Source: Margaritifera margaritifera (lineage: Eukaryota > Mollusca > Bivalvia > Unionida > Margaritiferidae). From it: a stretch of DNA of 64,000 nt. The stretch lies in NCBI GenBank assembly GCA_029931535.1, contig JAQPZY010001471.1:558001-622000 (forward strand). The letters run 5' to 3'. The notes beneath the pieces are model-generated. The model did not search any database and had not been told where the DNA came from. It saw only the letters and a program-made list of their open reading frames with translations. Both the position numbers and the translations under genes were made by a program. The number at the start of each line of letters is the position of its first letter. Position 1 is the stretch's first letter. This document shows, in pieces, positions 59,501 to 63,839 of this stretch.

Positions 59501-62486
59501 TTACCACTCGGGAATCTATATTTCTGATCTGATTTCAATCATACTTGGAATATGGACTTGTATTATCAGAATCTTGGACCAGTTTGATAATGAGCGAGAT
59601 CCATGCATATTAATGAGATCTTGCATCTGATTGGTTAACCTTGTAATTACAGTGAAACCCCACTATAACATGATGGTTGGGTTCCACAAAGTGCTATCGT
59701 GCCATATCATGCAGTATCCAACCAAGTCACTTAACTGAAGAAACTGTTGCACGTGATCCCTCTTACCAATACAAGACTGGGGTGGGTGGGGGTCGGGCGG
59801 AAAAATACATGTCATTGTTGCAGATATGAACTTGATATATATTAAATGAAATATACTTTGAACAGTTGTTGCATATATAATTGGGGGGGGGGGGGGCGCC
59901 AGAGAATCATTTAATGGCCCATACATGCACATATATAAGAAAATAGGCAATTTAAATGTACCCTCCAGTCAATCTTGCAGTATCCATAATAGTAATTACA
60001 GGGAAAGTATGCATAAAGAAGCATACTTTCTGGAATTTTTCTGGATATGCCCAGAGGGTCTGATTTTTTTTTAGCAACAATAAAATGCATATATTTAATG
60101 CTGAGGCTTTCTAAAAAGAAACTTGTAGTTAGGCTTGAAAAATACTTAAACAGAAATTCATACGGGAGGTCAAAGATATTGACTTTGTAATGTACTTGAG
60201 ATGAACACTTGAAGATGCGTGTAAAACTGCCTGAAGCCAGTTTAGGAGTAAACCATTCGATTTCAAGGGTAAAGGGTGATCTCTATAAAAACAGTTGTCA
60301 TTCTCGAAAAGAAGGGGGGGGGGGATACCATAAAATAAAGACAATATTAATTAAAAATTTTATAGCTACGACTTTGCACTACTACAGAGCAAAAATGGAT
60401 AGTATGTTTGATTATAACATTAAATGCCTCCACCCCAACAATTTAAATGGTTCTGTTCATTCAATGGTCCACAACAGTGCAGCTACATACATGTAATTTC
60501 AGCATTACAATGACAACAGGGTTGTGTATATTGGAGTGATTCGGAGCTGCTGTCTGCATTTCTGAATAAAGAAATGAAGGATTAAGAGGGTTTGGGGAGA
60601 TTGGCAATGACCTGAAACTGCCCCTGACAATTCAGGTAATAAACTTGTTTCAACCAGTGTGTATGATGGTTGATAAAGCAGGCATTGGTGGTCTGTTGTT
60701 TTCCCTTAAATAGGTGGGTAAATAATTGAATTATACATTCAGATGAGAAACTTTTTTAGACCTCTGCATTCGTTTGCTGCTTGGTTGAGTTTGCCAGATA
60801 ACTGAGGAGATATTTGTTGGCTATTGTTAATCCATGGATTGAGGAACAATTGTAAACCGGATGCATTGAAGACAAACACAAAGAAGACTTGATGGCTTTT
60901 TTGTTGATGGTTCAATAATAATTAGATTATCAATTGTCAGCTTTTTAAGCAACTGTCTTTTTAAAATTAAGCAAGAAGATTTTTTTTCCTTAAGAATAAA
61001 ACCATCTTGCCAAATTATTAAATCAAGCTCGTTTATTTTGGCACTATTTTGGATTAAAATTAGAAAAAGGTCTTGTATCATCAAGATCTTTGACAATATT
61101 GAAAGGGAACACGATCCACACATATTAATGAGGTTATCTTGCATCTGATTGGCTGAGCTTGTTGCCACTCTTGAAGCCATATTTTTGATCTGATTTTCAT
61201 CAAACTTCAAATCTGTGCTATATTGATGAGATAACTTGCATCTGATTGGCTGAGTTCGTTACCTCTAGATCTAGAGACTTTCTCATCCAGTTCCTGTAAA
61301 ACTTGGTAAATGGGTTTATATCATCAAGATTTTGGATAACTTCGATTATGAGCAAGAGAATGTGCATATTAATTACGTCATTATCTTCAGCACAAATTTT
61401 TATCAGCTAATGGTAAAATAGGTCAAATTAACATGATATAAAGTTTGGGAGATGGTTTACCTAGGTTATGTTCTTACAGTGCTATATAAGCTGTTTTGTG
61501 AAATTGTCAGCTGTTGTGCAAGTCAGGTGAGTGACATCAGGCTAACGTGGGCCTCTTCATAATATTTTTGAATAATGCTTTACTACAAATTGCACTGCAT
61601 TTTCCGAATTCAGATTTGCACTTGGCTGTAATTCCTATATTCTCTCCTACCCTTTTTTCTCAGCTAAGTCAACTGTCTCGTAACTTTAGTGTGATTGGGC
61701 AGGGAGGGATCAGCAATGCGTAGTGCATTGGGGTGAATCTTTCTAATTCAGAATATTTACAGAGAGGAAAAAGATTAATTTGATAGCTCACAATATGAAA
61801 ACTGAACACAGTTTAATAGACCAAAATGCATCATTTTTCTGGGAACTAGTAAGCACAAAGTGTATTGACAGTTCTGTTGTTGCAAATATAGTTTTACCTT
61901 GTATGACTAAAAGTTGAATACTCTATTATGTATATTAAGACTGGTTAAGTGTGAAGTTCTAGGTATTCTATAACTAAATTTTGTTTGTTTTATTTTACTC
62001 TATTCTTATTTTTTGTTTAGATTTAGGAAAGGATAATAAATTTTAAGTGTGCAAGAATATCCTGACCTCACAAGTCTTCCATAATAGTCTATGCAACAAG
62101 AAATTTGTTTTTATTTTTTAGTTAGGAATAGATTGATGGCATACATAAAAAAGAATTTGCATTGTAATAATATTGTCTCGTTATTGTAGAGTGTATACAT
62201 TGAGTTATGTTGAATCTTTTCTAGCAGGCTAAATGGAAATGTCCATTCAGTTTTTTGTATGCTTCGGTCTGCATTCACAAATTTTATGCAAAAATATAAC
62301 TTAAATCGGAACAATAAAGCTTTTGCATCACTTGCTATTTATCTCTGCAACAACTACAATACACTTTGTGCTGTAAGTAATTATGGAAACTTTTTCTCTC
62401 TTTCCTATCAGGTTGACTTAGCTGACAAAGGCCTAAGAAGAAAGCGACTTCCAGATAGGCGGCCGGAGGTCTGCTACACGCTCTGA
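11450..62486 (+). CDS. IGF2BP: IGF2BP/IMP-like two-RRM RNA-binding protein (spliced, possibly incomplete)
   Basis: Six exons join with compatible phases (172+55+104+55+49+75 = 510 nt) into 169 codons plus stop. RRM1 spans about residues 2-70: RNP2 is VYVGNL, and RNP1 is KRGFAFVD followed by CPDQ, a GxAFVDCPD wording characteristic of IGF2BP/IMP RRM1. RRM2 spans about residues 80-150: RNP2 is IQIRNL and the degenerate RNP1 is GVVYATFE, then LNGMDYQGCILKVD. The protein starting directly with RRM1, and a basic linker joining to KIQIRN, also match IMP proteins. IMP family members bind target mRNAs in cytoplasmic RNPs and control localisation, stability and translation. The usual four KH domains are absent here; they may be encoded beyond 64 kb (introns reach 17 kb), reached by splicing out of the last exon, or this may be a short form. 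Confidence 0.78.
12262..12960. repeat. ~380-bp direct tandem duplication, diverged
   Basis: Two consecutive copies (about 12262-12640 and 12642-12960) start with ACAGGAAGCATTCAAACAC and share TTTTTGCATGAAATAC and ACACAAGTT downstream. They differ at perhaps one base in six and by small indels, so this duplication is much older than the one at 4.1-4.8 kb. Confidence 0.85.
14812..14995 (+). mobile_element. end of a TA-flanked element (CAGTACAGCTC family)
   Basis: After a TA at 14810-14811 the sequence reads CAGTACAGCTCACATGATTT and on to CGGAACTCCGTGCATC, matching the start of another copy at 19226. CAGT-type ends next to TA are typical of Tc1/mariner and pogo-like transposons. The following ~150 bp is unusually GC-rich with CCACCGTGG and CCTCCAC words in both orientations. 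No matching opposite end lies nearby. Confidence 0.55.
15205..15375. repeat. dispersed repeat, copy 1 (second copy at 22670)
   Basis: Shares with 22670-22850 the ordered words TTCAAAGAAAT, GAACAAA, ACTGACTTGACGAGAA (ACTAACTCGATGAAAA in the other copy), AAGGAAAGTAAT and CTCTGAGATATGG, ending at a C-tract here. Unclassified and non-coding. Confidence 0.6.
17241..18200. other. region without a recognisable gene
   Basis: Several short open frames on the + strand (for example 17666-17911, containing KMFKQSAQKYKKAYSELWKK) overlap in different frames without splice borders. Composition is not clearly coding, and I see no motif that names a family. It may be a decayed mobile element. Confidence 0.25.
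18266..18672. repeat. ~130-bp minisatellite, about 3 units
   Basis: Each unit carries GTTACCAAACTTTGT or a variant, GGCTTGCACTTGG, AAGGTCAAGG and GAAGAAAA-GGTTTCTGCA. Units are diverged. The AAGGTCAAGGTCAC word recurs in the unrelated-looking minisatellite at 48.6 kb. Confidence 0.75.
18896..19145. mobile_element. piggyBac-like terminal region, solo copy
   Basis: Starts TTAACTCTTTCACTTCGACT and matches about 190 bp of the piggyBac-like copy at 30187, including GTGTATATCCGCTGCATA, TTCATGTTACAA and TTAACCAATCA-type words. A subterminal motif close to GATAxATCCGCT occurs about four times, as transposase-binding repeats often do. No coding part follows. Confidence 0.5.
19226..19422 (+). mobile_element. 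end of a TA-flanked element (CAGTACAGCTC family)
   Basis: After TA (19224-19225) it begins CAGTACAGCTCGCGTGATTT, near-identical to the copy at 14812 and the inverse of the end at 28113-28123. GC-rich and full of GTGGAG/CTCCAC words. If it pairs with 28123, the element spans 8.9 kb and encloses everything between, but that pairing is unproven. Confidence 0.5.
19423..19614. repeat. near-perfect 192-bp palindrome (hairpin)
   Basis: Left arm 19423-19506 and right arm 19531-19614 are reverse complements (TATTCCGAGAACAACTACCA against TGGTAGTTGTTCTCGGAATA) with one substitution (CGCTGTCGC versus CGCTGTCAC) and one 1-bp gap over more than 80 bp. The central loop is about 24 bp. Transcribed as part of intron 1 it would fold into a very stable long hairpin. 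It lies at the end of a GC-rich TA-element fragment. Confidence 0.92.
21057..22269. mobile_element. PIF/Harbinger-like non-autonomous element
   Basis: The left end GGGCCCGTTCCTTTCTGAAT continues CGTACACCAC, and the right end inverted reads GGCCCGTTCCATTCTGAATC and GTACACCACC, giving about 30-bp terminal inverted repeats. TAT flanks both sides. GGCCCGTT-like ends with a 3-bp AT-rich target duplication suggest Harbinger, though TTA/TAA would be more typical. The interior is very AT-rich (TTA/ATT runs) with no transposase frame. Confidence 0.65.
22670..22850. repeat. dispersed repeat, copy 2 (see 15205)
   Basis: Diverged copy of the segment at 15205-15375 in the same orientation, ending near a CAGTACACAC word just before the nested transposon block. 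Confidence 0.55.
23508..23582. repeat. (AT)n microsatellite
   Basis: About 37 AT dinucleotides inside the inserted element. Confidence 0.98.
23785..24100. mobile_element. fragment of the fold-back element seen at 63.3-63.8 kb
   Basis: Reads ATGTATTTTGGCCATATGACTT, CAGAAACTATACATTGTAAT, GGAGTACCTAGATTACAG and later GACCACAGTGGTCACTGACG, matching in inverted orientation the arm and interior of the element at 63309-63828. Only one arm is present. Confidence 0.55.
24370..26091. mobile_element. TA-flanked TIR element, 1.72 kb
   Basis: Flanked by TA at 24368-24369 and 26092-26093. Left end CCGTATTTGCCGGCCTATAA, right end its exact inverse. The motif TATAAGTCGATGCGGAGTAT is repeated subterminally at both ends (about 24386-24475 and 26010-26035). 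The TA duplication fits Tc1/mariner- or pogo-type transposition. No intact transposase; it holds a GA-rich microsatellite near 24780-24790 and a T-tract near 25958-25980. Confidence 0.8.
27868..28088 (-). mobile_element. tRNA-Leu-like SINE, copy 1 (minus strand)
   Basis: Read on the minus strand it opens GGCCAAGTGGTCTTAGGCGC, an A box in the style of tRNA-Leu or tRNA-Ser, and has a B box AGTTCAAGTCTC at about 28011-28022 after a long spacer. The body continues CATGGGTAGATAAGAAGG and ends near 27868. A homologous copy lies at 49257-49487, also on the minus strand. Confidence 0.7.
28089..28123 (-). mobile_element. inverted right end of the CAGTACAGCTC family
   Basis: Ends TCGAGCTGTACTG followed by TA. 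Inverted, it reads CAGTACAGCTCGAATGATTT, the terminal sequence found at 14812 and 19226. It directly abuts the SINE. Confidence 0.5.
28804..28858 (+). CDS. IGF2BP: RRM gene exon 2 (end of RRM1 and basic linker)
   Basis: A 55-nt exon too short to show as a long frame. Acceptor TTATTTTTAG ends at 28803 and the donor is AG|GTAGGT at 28859. In the frame set by exon 1 it reads GYQILDSVMQVEPAMSRR, which fits the end of RRM1 (Y-x-G/I-x-x-L...VEP) followed by the Arg-rich linker of IMP proteins. The 2-nt entry and 2-nt exit match exons 1 and 3 exactly, the main reason for trusting so small an exon. Confidence 0.75.
29010..29340 (-). repeat. dispersed repeat, copy 1 (minus; second copy at 45150)
   Basis: On the minus strand it shares with 45150-45545 the ordered words GGACGACCAGTGTTTCTC, GGATGTTCTTTAAAGAATAT, TCTTCAATACTAATAAA, GCAGACTGGTCTCAA and GAATAAGT-TC-GAAAACA. 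Open frames through it are not conserved between copies, so it looks non-coding. Superfamily unknown. Confidence 0.65.
30187..31738 (+). pseudogene. broken piggyBac-like transposase element
   Basis: Starts TTAACTCCTTGACTTCGACT (TTAA-type end). At 30489 a frame opens MAFASDSES, has an in-frame TAA at codon 10, then continues FSGFSEDEIDDINLG and a Ser/Asp/Glu-rich tract to 30758: the acidic N-terminus common in piggyBac transposases. Near 31560 TVAETNNYAAKCMKEKP resembles the start of the piggyBac transposase core (ER-x-V-x-E-T-N-x-Y-A), and 31630-31738 reads MCKQCDVPL, a stop, LCVKHDYFYKHHQ, like the C-terminal Cys-rich zinc-binding domain. The catalytic core is missing and is replaced by ~0.7 kb that includes an RNase H scrap. 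It is dead. Confidence 0.6.
31131..31335 (+). pseudogene. RNase H fragment of a DIRS/Ty3-type retroelement
   Basis: One frame reads LVSNNNASIIAYLRCKGG then SLC, matching the (SD)N-x-x-V-A-Y-x-x-x-x-GG-x-x-S-x-x-LC pattern of retroelement RNase H. After a stop, a shifted frame gives LHILGKKNVLADSL, the H-I-x-G-x-x-N-x-x-A-D-x-L motif at the end of the same domain. Only this domain is left, with at least one frameshift. DIRS is favoured over Ty3 by the wording, which is inference. Confidence 0.55.
32110..33262 (+). repeat. modular repeat, array A copy 1
   Basis: Head region (GGGATGGCCTGTTG-like wording, GTTAACACGAGTT, TTGCCATGAATCTTTACACG) followed by diverged ~120-145-bp units containing TTGGTCCTAAATGAAAATGG, AATATGGCCACCACAG and CCATCTTGAAAATC, then the tail AATATCAGAGATGGTTTCAA ... 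AGAGCATCAGACCCTTC. A pogo-like element begins just after the tail. Confidence 0.85.
33267..35813. mobile_element. pogo/Tigger-like element, decayed
   Basis: Flanked by TA (33265-33266 and 35814-35815). Left end CAGTGAAGCCCCTTCAAACC; right end inverted TAGTGAAACCCCTCAAAACC. CAGTGAAACCCC next to TA is the hallmark of pogo/Tigger elements. Subterminal TTCGGTTTTTAGAG and GGTTTACTGGG words also occur on both sides. No transposase frame survives. A TTAA-flanked element is nested inside (34508-35101). Confidence 0.6.
34508..35101. mobile_element. TTAA-flanked piggyBac-like MITE, nested
   Basis: TTAACTCGTTCACCCGTGGA at the left and, inverted, TTAACTCCTTAAGCCCGCAT at the right: TTAA duplication plus a short TTAACTCSTT inverted repeat. 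Length 594 bp, no transposase. The ends resemble those of the larger piggyBac-like copy at 30187, a possible mobilising relative. Confidence 0.6.
36987..38717. mobile_element. TA-flanked TIR element, 1.73 kb
   Basis: TA at 36985-36986 and 38718-38719. Left end CCGTAATCACGGTAAGTCTT and right end its inverse, extending to about 27 bp. The word GTGTCCCAAGACTTA recurs in both orientations near each end (around 37000-37090 and 38575-38710). Size, CCGTA start and TA flanks parallel the element at 24370-26091. No transposase frame. It sits ~50 bp upstream of a hAT transposase remnant. Confidence 0.8.
38768..39393 (+). pseudogene. N-terminal part of a degenerate hAT transposase
   Basis: ATG at 38768 opens MKRWVTDFFSPVS, a start typical of ZBED/KIAA1586-like hAT-derived proteins. 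After stops the same protein continues with a TTF/BED-type zinc-finger region (GWKCEYSWLEYDSDENKN; CSDHQQAHRENAL) and then VYWLAKEGISTMKYGSLIDF, a block conserved before the catalytic domain. Several stops and frame changes show it is dead. It pairs with the core and C-terminus at 40880-42000, separated by an insertion. Confidence 0.6.
39920..40590 (-). repeat. three diverged ~200-bp tandem copies with coding-like minus-strand reading
   Basis: On the plus strand each copy shares ATCATxxACTCxGTTCATTT, GATCCCCACTGCCTAAAAT or a variant, CCACAxAAATTGT, CATCAAAATTTGCATC, CTTGCCGCTTCA and GATCTCTGCATGTTAA. Read on the minus strand they give related acidic peptides, for example VDANFDEKIENVVGEN, SGDHDLDYSEMKRVDD and FDSDIDDDEDFDGF, with stops. 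This looks like a triplicated acidic N-terminal segment of some decayed protein, possibly a transposase. It interrupts the hAT remnant. Confidence 0.55.
40880..42000 (+). pseudogene. core and C-terminus of a degenerate hAT transposase
   Basis: Three frames in order carry hAT landmarks: VIFIDESTDIIVTKKLVVYA near 40915 (the first catalytic Asp motif of the RNase H fold), LVFQKQYLDIAVVPAALESV near 41240, and in 41686-42000 a C-terminal dimerisation block with ADCERGFSCQNHIHIPSRNR and LKADTLQKLMTIMLEG. Order and spacing fit a ZBED/KIAA1586-like hAT protein. The stops and frameshifts between them mean no functional product. The element's terminal repeats were not identified. Confidence 0.75.
43006..43109 (+). 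CDS. IGF2BP: RRM gene exon 3 (first half of RRM2)
   Basis: Acceptor TTCTGTTTAAACAG ends at 43005 and the donor is AG|GTAGGT at 43110. It encodes RVNKIQIRNLSPHISSEEIE and on to GPIQKCEL: beta-1 with RNP2 (IQIRNL), helix alpha-1 and beta-2 of RRM2. KIQIRN after a basic run is diagnostic of IMP RRM2. It exits in phase 1. A tRNA-derived SINE begins only about 30 bp beyond the donor. Confidence 0.85.
43138..43262 (+). mobile_element. diverged tRNA-derived SINE
   Basis: Head AACTCAGTTGGTACAACATC with a B-box-like AAGTTTGATACC at about 43186, then CCTCGGTGTGTCCTTGGGGA, homologous to the CCTTGGGCAAGG box of the SINE at 1211. Older and more diverged. No clear tail. Confidence 0.6.
43680..44505 (+). 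repeat. modular repeat, array A copy 2
   Basis: Begins mid-unit (ACAGTGGCCATCTTGAAAAT) and runs about six units with TAGTTGGTCCTAAATGAAAA, ending with the standard tail (TAGAGCGTCAGCCCCTTGAA GGGACTTGTG). Array B follows without a gap. Confidence 0.85.
44506..44930 (+). repeat. modular repeat, array B copy 1 with 3' tail
   Basis: Units near 140 bp with TTTGACCAAATTTGACAGAA, AGCATCC, GTACAxATGATxCC, CATCAAATATGG and TTACTAAAAATAG. It ends in a tail containing CCAGATTTCTTGGTCATCTG, GGCAGATATCAGTCAGGTGA and AGCCCATTTGGGTCTTTT (a short hairpin). The same tail occurs at 48.2-48.3 and 58.6 kb. Confidence 0.85.
45039..45093 (+). CDS. IGF2BP: RRM gene exon 4 (RRM2 beta-3)
   Basis: Acceptor CTCCTTTATTTCAG ends at 45038; donor GA|GTAAGT at 45094. 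In frame it reads AGAEGVVYATFENPDHAQ plus the first two bases of a Glu codon. GVVYATFE is a degenerate RNP1 on beta-3 and PDHAQ begins helix alpha-2. Entry with 2 nt and exit with 2 nt match exons 3 and 5. A similar segment at 48341 may be a duplicate of this exon. Confidence 0.8.
45150..45545 (+). repeat. dispersed repeat, copy 2 (see 29010)
   Basis: Plus-strand copy of the repeat at 29010-29340, containing GGGCTGACCAGTGTTTCTCA, GGATGTTCTTTACAGAATAT, GCAGACTGGTCTCAA and AATAAGTGTCTGAAAACA. It starts about 60 bp after exon 4's donor. Confidence 0.65.
45882..47475 (+). repeat. modular repeat, head and array A copy 3
   Basis: Complete-looking: head TAGCTCTACTGGTCATAGAC CAGAAG (hairpin TACTGGTC/GACCAG), then TTATGGGATGGCCTGTTGTC, about ten array A units, then the tail AATATCAGAGATGGTTTCAA ... 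CGGTCCCTTCGAGGGACTCG (CCCTTCGAGGG palindrome). Array B follows directly. Confidence 0.9.
47476..48310 (+). repeat. modular repeat, array B copy 2 with tail
   Basis: About five diverged B units (GACCAAATTTCAGAAAGCAT; CCGCCATCAGTTATGGCCAC; TTACTAATGATGAAAAAG) and a tail with GAAATTTCTACAATAAACAA and GGGCAGGTGTCCATTTGGGC. It ends 30 bp upstream of the exon-4-like segment. Confidence 0.85.
48341..48393 (+). pseudogene. exon-4-like segment (candidate alternative or decayed duplicate exon)
   Basis: After a strong acceptor (TTACTTCTCCAG, ending 48340), the frame entered from exon 3 reads APEVYGYIAMSNRPSVDK, aligning with the exon 4 peptide: YGYIAM occupies the RNP1/beta-3 place and PSVDK the start of alpha-2. 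The first possible donor (AAG|GTGGTT, 48394) leaves phase 0, whereas exon 5 needs 2 nt carried over, so simple exchange for exon 4 would break the frame. Read through, it continues VVSRSY and stops at 48414, again resembling the AVSRL start of exon 5. It could be a mutually exclusive exon with a different partner, an alternative last exon, or a dead duplicate. Confidence 0.45.
48590..48960 (+). repeat. ~110-bp minisatellite, about 3 units
   Basis: Units share CATCAAACTTTGG, CAGTTGATTCT, AAGGTCAAGGTCACTGGAGC or variants, ATTGGTTTCTGGTT and GTCAAGTTTTCTTTATCC. Distinct from arrays A and B but uses the same GGTCAAGGTCAC word as the 18.3-kb minisatellite. Confidence 0.8.
49067..49860 (+). repeat. 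modular repeat, head and array B copy 3, split by a SINE
   Basis: Head TAGCTCGCCAGGCCAAAAAC CAAGTGAGCTTGTAGTATGG at 49067, then, after a SINE insertion (49257-49487), two B units at 49590-49860 with GACCAAATTTGAACAGAAAG and GACCAAATTTGAATGAGAGC. Confidence 0.75.
49257..49487 (-). mobile_element. tRNA-Leu-like SINE, copy 2 (minus strand)
   Basis: Minus-strand head GGCCGAGTGGTCTAAGGTGC, a good tRNA-Leu-type A box, with B box GGTTTCGAGTC near 49409-49419. Body shares ACTGGCAAGC and GCCATTTTTCAG (plus-strand wording) with copy 1 at 27868-28088. Confidence 0.75.
50918..52672 (+). repeat. modular repeat, head and array A copy 4
   Basis: Head TAGCTGTACTGGTCAAAGAC CAGAAG, GTCCGTCCGTTAACACAAG, TTGCCATGGAACTGTACACA, then about eleven array A units and the standard tail (AGCCAGTAGAGCATCAGTCC, CTTCGAGGGACTC). 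An 83-bp insertion splits the first units at 51176. Confidence 0.9.
51176..51258 (+). mobile_element. short hAT-type remnant inserted in array A
   Basis: CAGGGGTGTCAAACTCATTT with GGCAGGCCAGATTTGATA replaces the normal transition into GGTTTTCACC. CAGGGGTGTCAAACTCA is a widespread hAT terminal sequence. Only one clear end is present. A related wording (GGGTGTCAAACATATGACCT) occurs at about 28298. Confidence 0.5.
52948..57500. mobile_element. 4.55-kb TA-flanked TIR element
   Basis: TA at 52946-52947 and 57501-57502. Left end CAGTACACGCATCGTGTTTT; right end inverted CAGTACACGCATCATGTTTT. Near both ends lie GGATTAAG and GTGGGCGTGGAG (inverted at the right). CAGT ends with TA duplication point to pogo/mariner-type mobility. 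The interior has no transposase but shows internal direct repeats: ~53500-54310 recurs in part at ~54500-54720 and ~55070-55680 (words AATAAATGATATTTCATA, AAGATGTTAGTTTGTGAA, AAACTGGTTTCTAGC). Also holds a GA microsatellite at 55846-55862. Confidence 0.8.
57640..58660 (+). repeat. modular repeat, array B copy 4 with tail
   Basis: About six units of ~130-145 bp (GACAGCATCCTGGCATGATG, GGGCTTTCAGATTTGTACAA, GATCTGCCATCAAATA, GCCACTATTGCTAAAAATTG). Tail CCAGATTTCTTGGACATATG at about 58600. Located just upstream of exon 5. Confidence 0.85.
58811..58859 (+). CDS. IGF2BP: RRM gene exon 5 (RRM2 alpha-2/beta-4)
   Basis: A 49-nt exon with acceptor TTTTCTTGCAG ending at 58810 and donor AAG|GTAGGT at 58860. 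Its first base completes the Glu codon from exon 4 and it reads AVSRLNGMDYQGCILK, the typical RRM end (A-x-x-x-LNG...YxGxxLKV). It exits in phase 0, as exon 6 requires. Confidence 0.8.
59408..59640 (+). repeat. modular repeat head with array C unit
   Basis: Head TAGCTCACTTGGCTGTAATG CCAAGTGAGC is a perfect-stem hairpin (GCTCACTTGGC/GCCAAGTGAGC), then ATGGTATGGTCCTGTGTCTG and a C unit: TTTCAATCATACTTGGAATA, TATCAGAATCTTGGACC, ATGCATATTAATGAGATCTT GCATCTGATTGG. A pogo-like end follows at 59650. Confidence 0.8.
59650..59700 (+). mobile_element. solo pogo-like terminus
   Basis: TA then CAGTGAAACCCCACTATAAC, ATGGTTGGGTTCC, a pogo/Tigger-style end. No inverted partner was found in the window. Confidence 0.4.
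61050..61420 (+). repeat. array C block, about 2-3 units
   Basis: Units near 150 bp with CATCAAGATCTTTGACAATA, ACACATATTAATGAGGTTAT CTTGCATCTGATTGGCTGAG, TTGATCTGATTTTCATCAAA CTT. Same family as the unit at 59520. Confidence 0.75.
62412..62486 (+). CDS. IGF2BP: RRM gene exon 6 (end of RRM2, basic tail; stop or further splicing)
   Basis: Acceptor CTCTTTCCTATCAG ends at 62411. In frame: VDLADKGLRRKRLPDRRPEV, then four residues and a TGA ending at 62486. VD closes RRM2 and the Arg/Lys run fits the linker before the KH domains in IMP proteins. Two alternatives exist. A weak donor after CCGGAG (GT at 62469) would keep phase 0 and could lead to KH exons off the window. An internal acceptor CTTCCAG ending at 62454 would switch to a Ser/Thr/Pro-rich frame (GGRRSATRSEQTSTSE...) that stops at 62529. 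The exon start is solid; the exon end is not. Confidence 0.65.
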   Translation, partial: VDLADKGLRRKRLPDRRPEVCYTL

Positions 62487-62812
62487 ACAGACCTCTACAT
62501 CTGAATCACCACCAACACCACTTCCATAGCACAATTCTCACTCTTTCAATATTTTTTTGTTCTGTTCATGATTCTATACAGATTTTTCTTGCAACTAACG
62601 TTCCCAGCTTTAATTCACACAAAAGCAAGCATGGGAGTGAAAAAATTGACATGGGTTTAGCATCTAGTAGTAAAACTTTTTTTACATGTGTTGTGCAAAC
62701 AAAAATGTGACAACAGTGATCATTGTCATCTTGTGCATTTGTTCACATTTAAGCATGAAAATGGGCGAGAACTTCTGCTAGCCCCAAATGTACGTCATCT
62801 TTGTCCATTTTA
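62487..62812. other. 3' flank of exon 6
   Basis: If exon 6 is terminal this is 3' UTR. An alternative Ser/Thr/Pro-rich frame stays open to 62529. I see no canonical AATAAA signal here, which leaves open that exon 6 splices onward. Confidence 0.4.
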
Positions 62813-63290
62813 GCTTGTCTGGTTGCAAGGCCAAATGAGCTTATGGTATGGTCCCCTTCGTCGTGCATCATCCATTCACAGTTGCTAATTACAACTAGAT
62901 CAAAACCTGTTTCACAGATATGCACATTATTTTACAGGGATCATTCTGGTATCAGTGCCTTGATTTGTTAAATGATGCTGATCTACTATCTGATGTGACT
63001 TCTGTTACTAAAAACAGAACTTGAGCAAATTTGGCAGAAAGCATCCTTGCATAAAGGGCTTTAAGTTTTGTACAGATGCTGCTCATCTGCCATAAAATAT
63101 GGCAACCATTGAAAAAAATGATAAAGCTTTAAATGATCTTTTATCAAAAACCACTCTGCAATATTTGACCAAATTTGACATAAAAGCATACTGGCAAAGA
63201 GGACTATAAGTTTGTATAAATGATGCCGATCCACCATCAAATCTGACTTTCGTTACTAAAAATAGAAAAACCCTTTATGGTTTATGTGCT
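62813..63290 (+). repeat. modular repeat, head and array B copy 5
   Basis: Head TAGCTTGTCTGGTTGCAAGG CCAAATGAGCTTATGGTATGG, then B units (GAGCAAATTTGGCAGAAAGC, GACCAAATTTGACATAAAAG, CCACCATCAAATCTGAC). The array is interrupted by a fold-back element and resumes at about 63840. Confidence 0.85.
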
Positions 63291-63308
63291 GCCCTTGATC
63301 ATTACACC

Positions 63309-63828
63309 ATTTATTTTGGTCATGAGACTTACAAACAGCACAGCAGAAAAAACTATACATTTTAAATAATTCTAACTGATAGGACATAGATCACGCTGTT
63401 GTAATTACAAATAGATATAAATAGTTGATCAACTGTCTCTAGAACAAGATATTTATGGGTATTTTTTAGTTTGTTTTGAATTATCCCCCTAAACATGTAG
63501 CTGTGAAGTTGAGGTTACTCATCTACAACATCAGTGACCACTATGGTTTGAATAGATGAAAACTATGGCATGAAGACACCTGCCATGTACTCGCATACAT
63601 TTATAGGAGGTGTGTGAATACATTTTTCAAATGTATTCAACTGTTATTTTCTGGTGAAGTTTTTAGAAAGTTAGAACAAATAAATTGCTTGTTTAAGTGG
63701 CAGTTGATTACATGTTTTTACCTAGTTGTGTTTACAATACTATAATCTAGGTACTCCTATCAGTTAAGATTAATCACAATGTATAGTGTCTGCTGTGCTC
63801 GTTGGAAATCATATAGCCAAAATACAGT
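63309..63828. mobile_element. fold-back element, ~520 bp
   Basis: Arms 63309-63434 and about 63700-63828 are inverted repeats: left TTTATTTTGGTCATGAGACT ... GCACAGCAGAAAAAACTATA; right inverted TGTATTTTGGCTATATGATT ... GCACAGCAGACACTATACAT, then TAACTGATAGGA in both. The loop is ~265 bp. No coding capacity. A one-armed relative lies at 23785. It sits within an array B. Confidence 0.75.
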
Positions 63829-63839
63829 GTAAGGACCAA

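Larger units (their letters stand above)
58860..62411. other. intron 5 of the RRM gene (3.6 kb)
   Basis: Begins GTAGGT, ends TTTCCTATCAG. Holds two blocks of a third array type (C) and a pogo-like end. 58870-59400, 59700-61040 and 61420-62400 contain only AT-rich sequence, G-tracts (about 59883-59896 and 60312-60324) and no coding-like frame I would defend. Confidence 0.7.
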
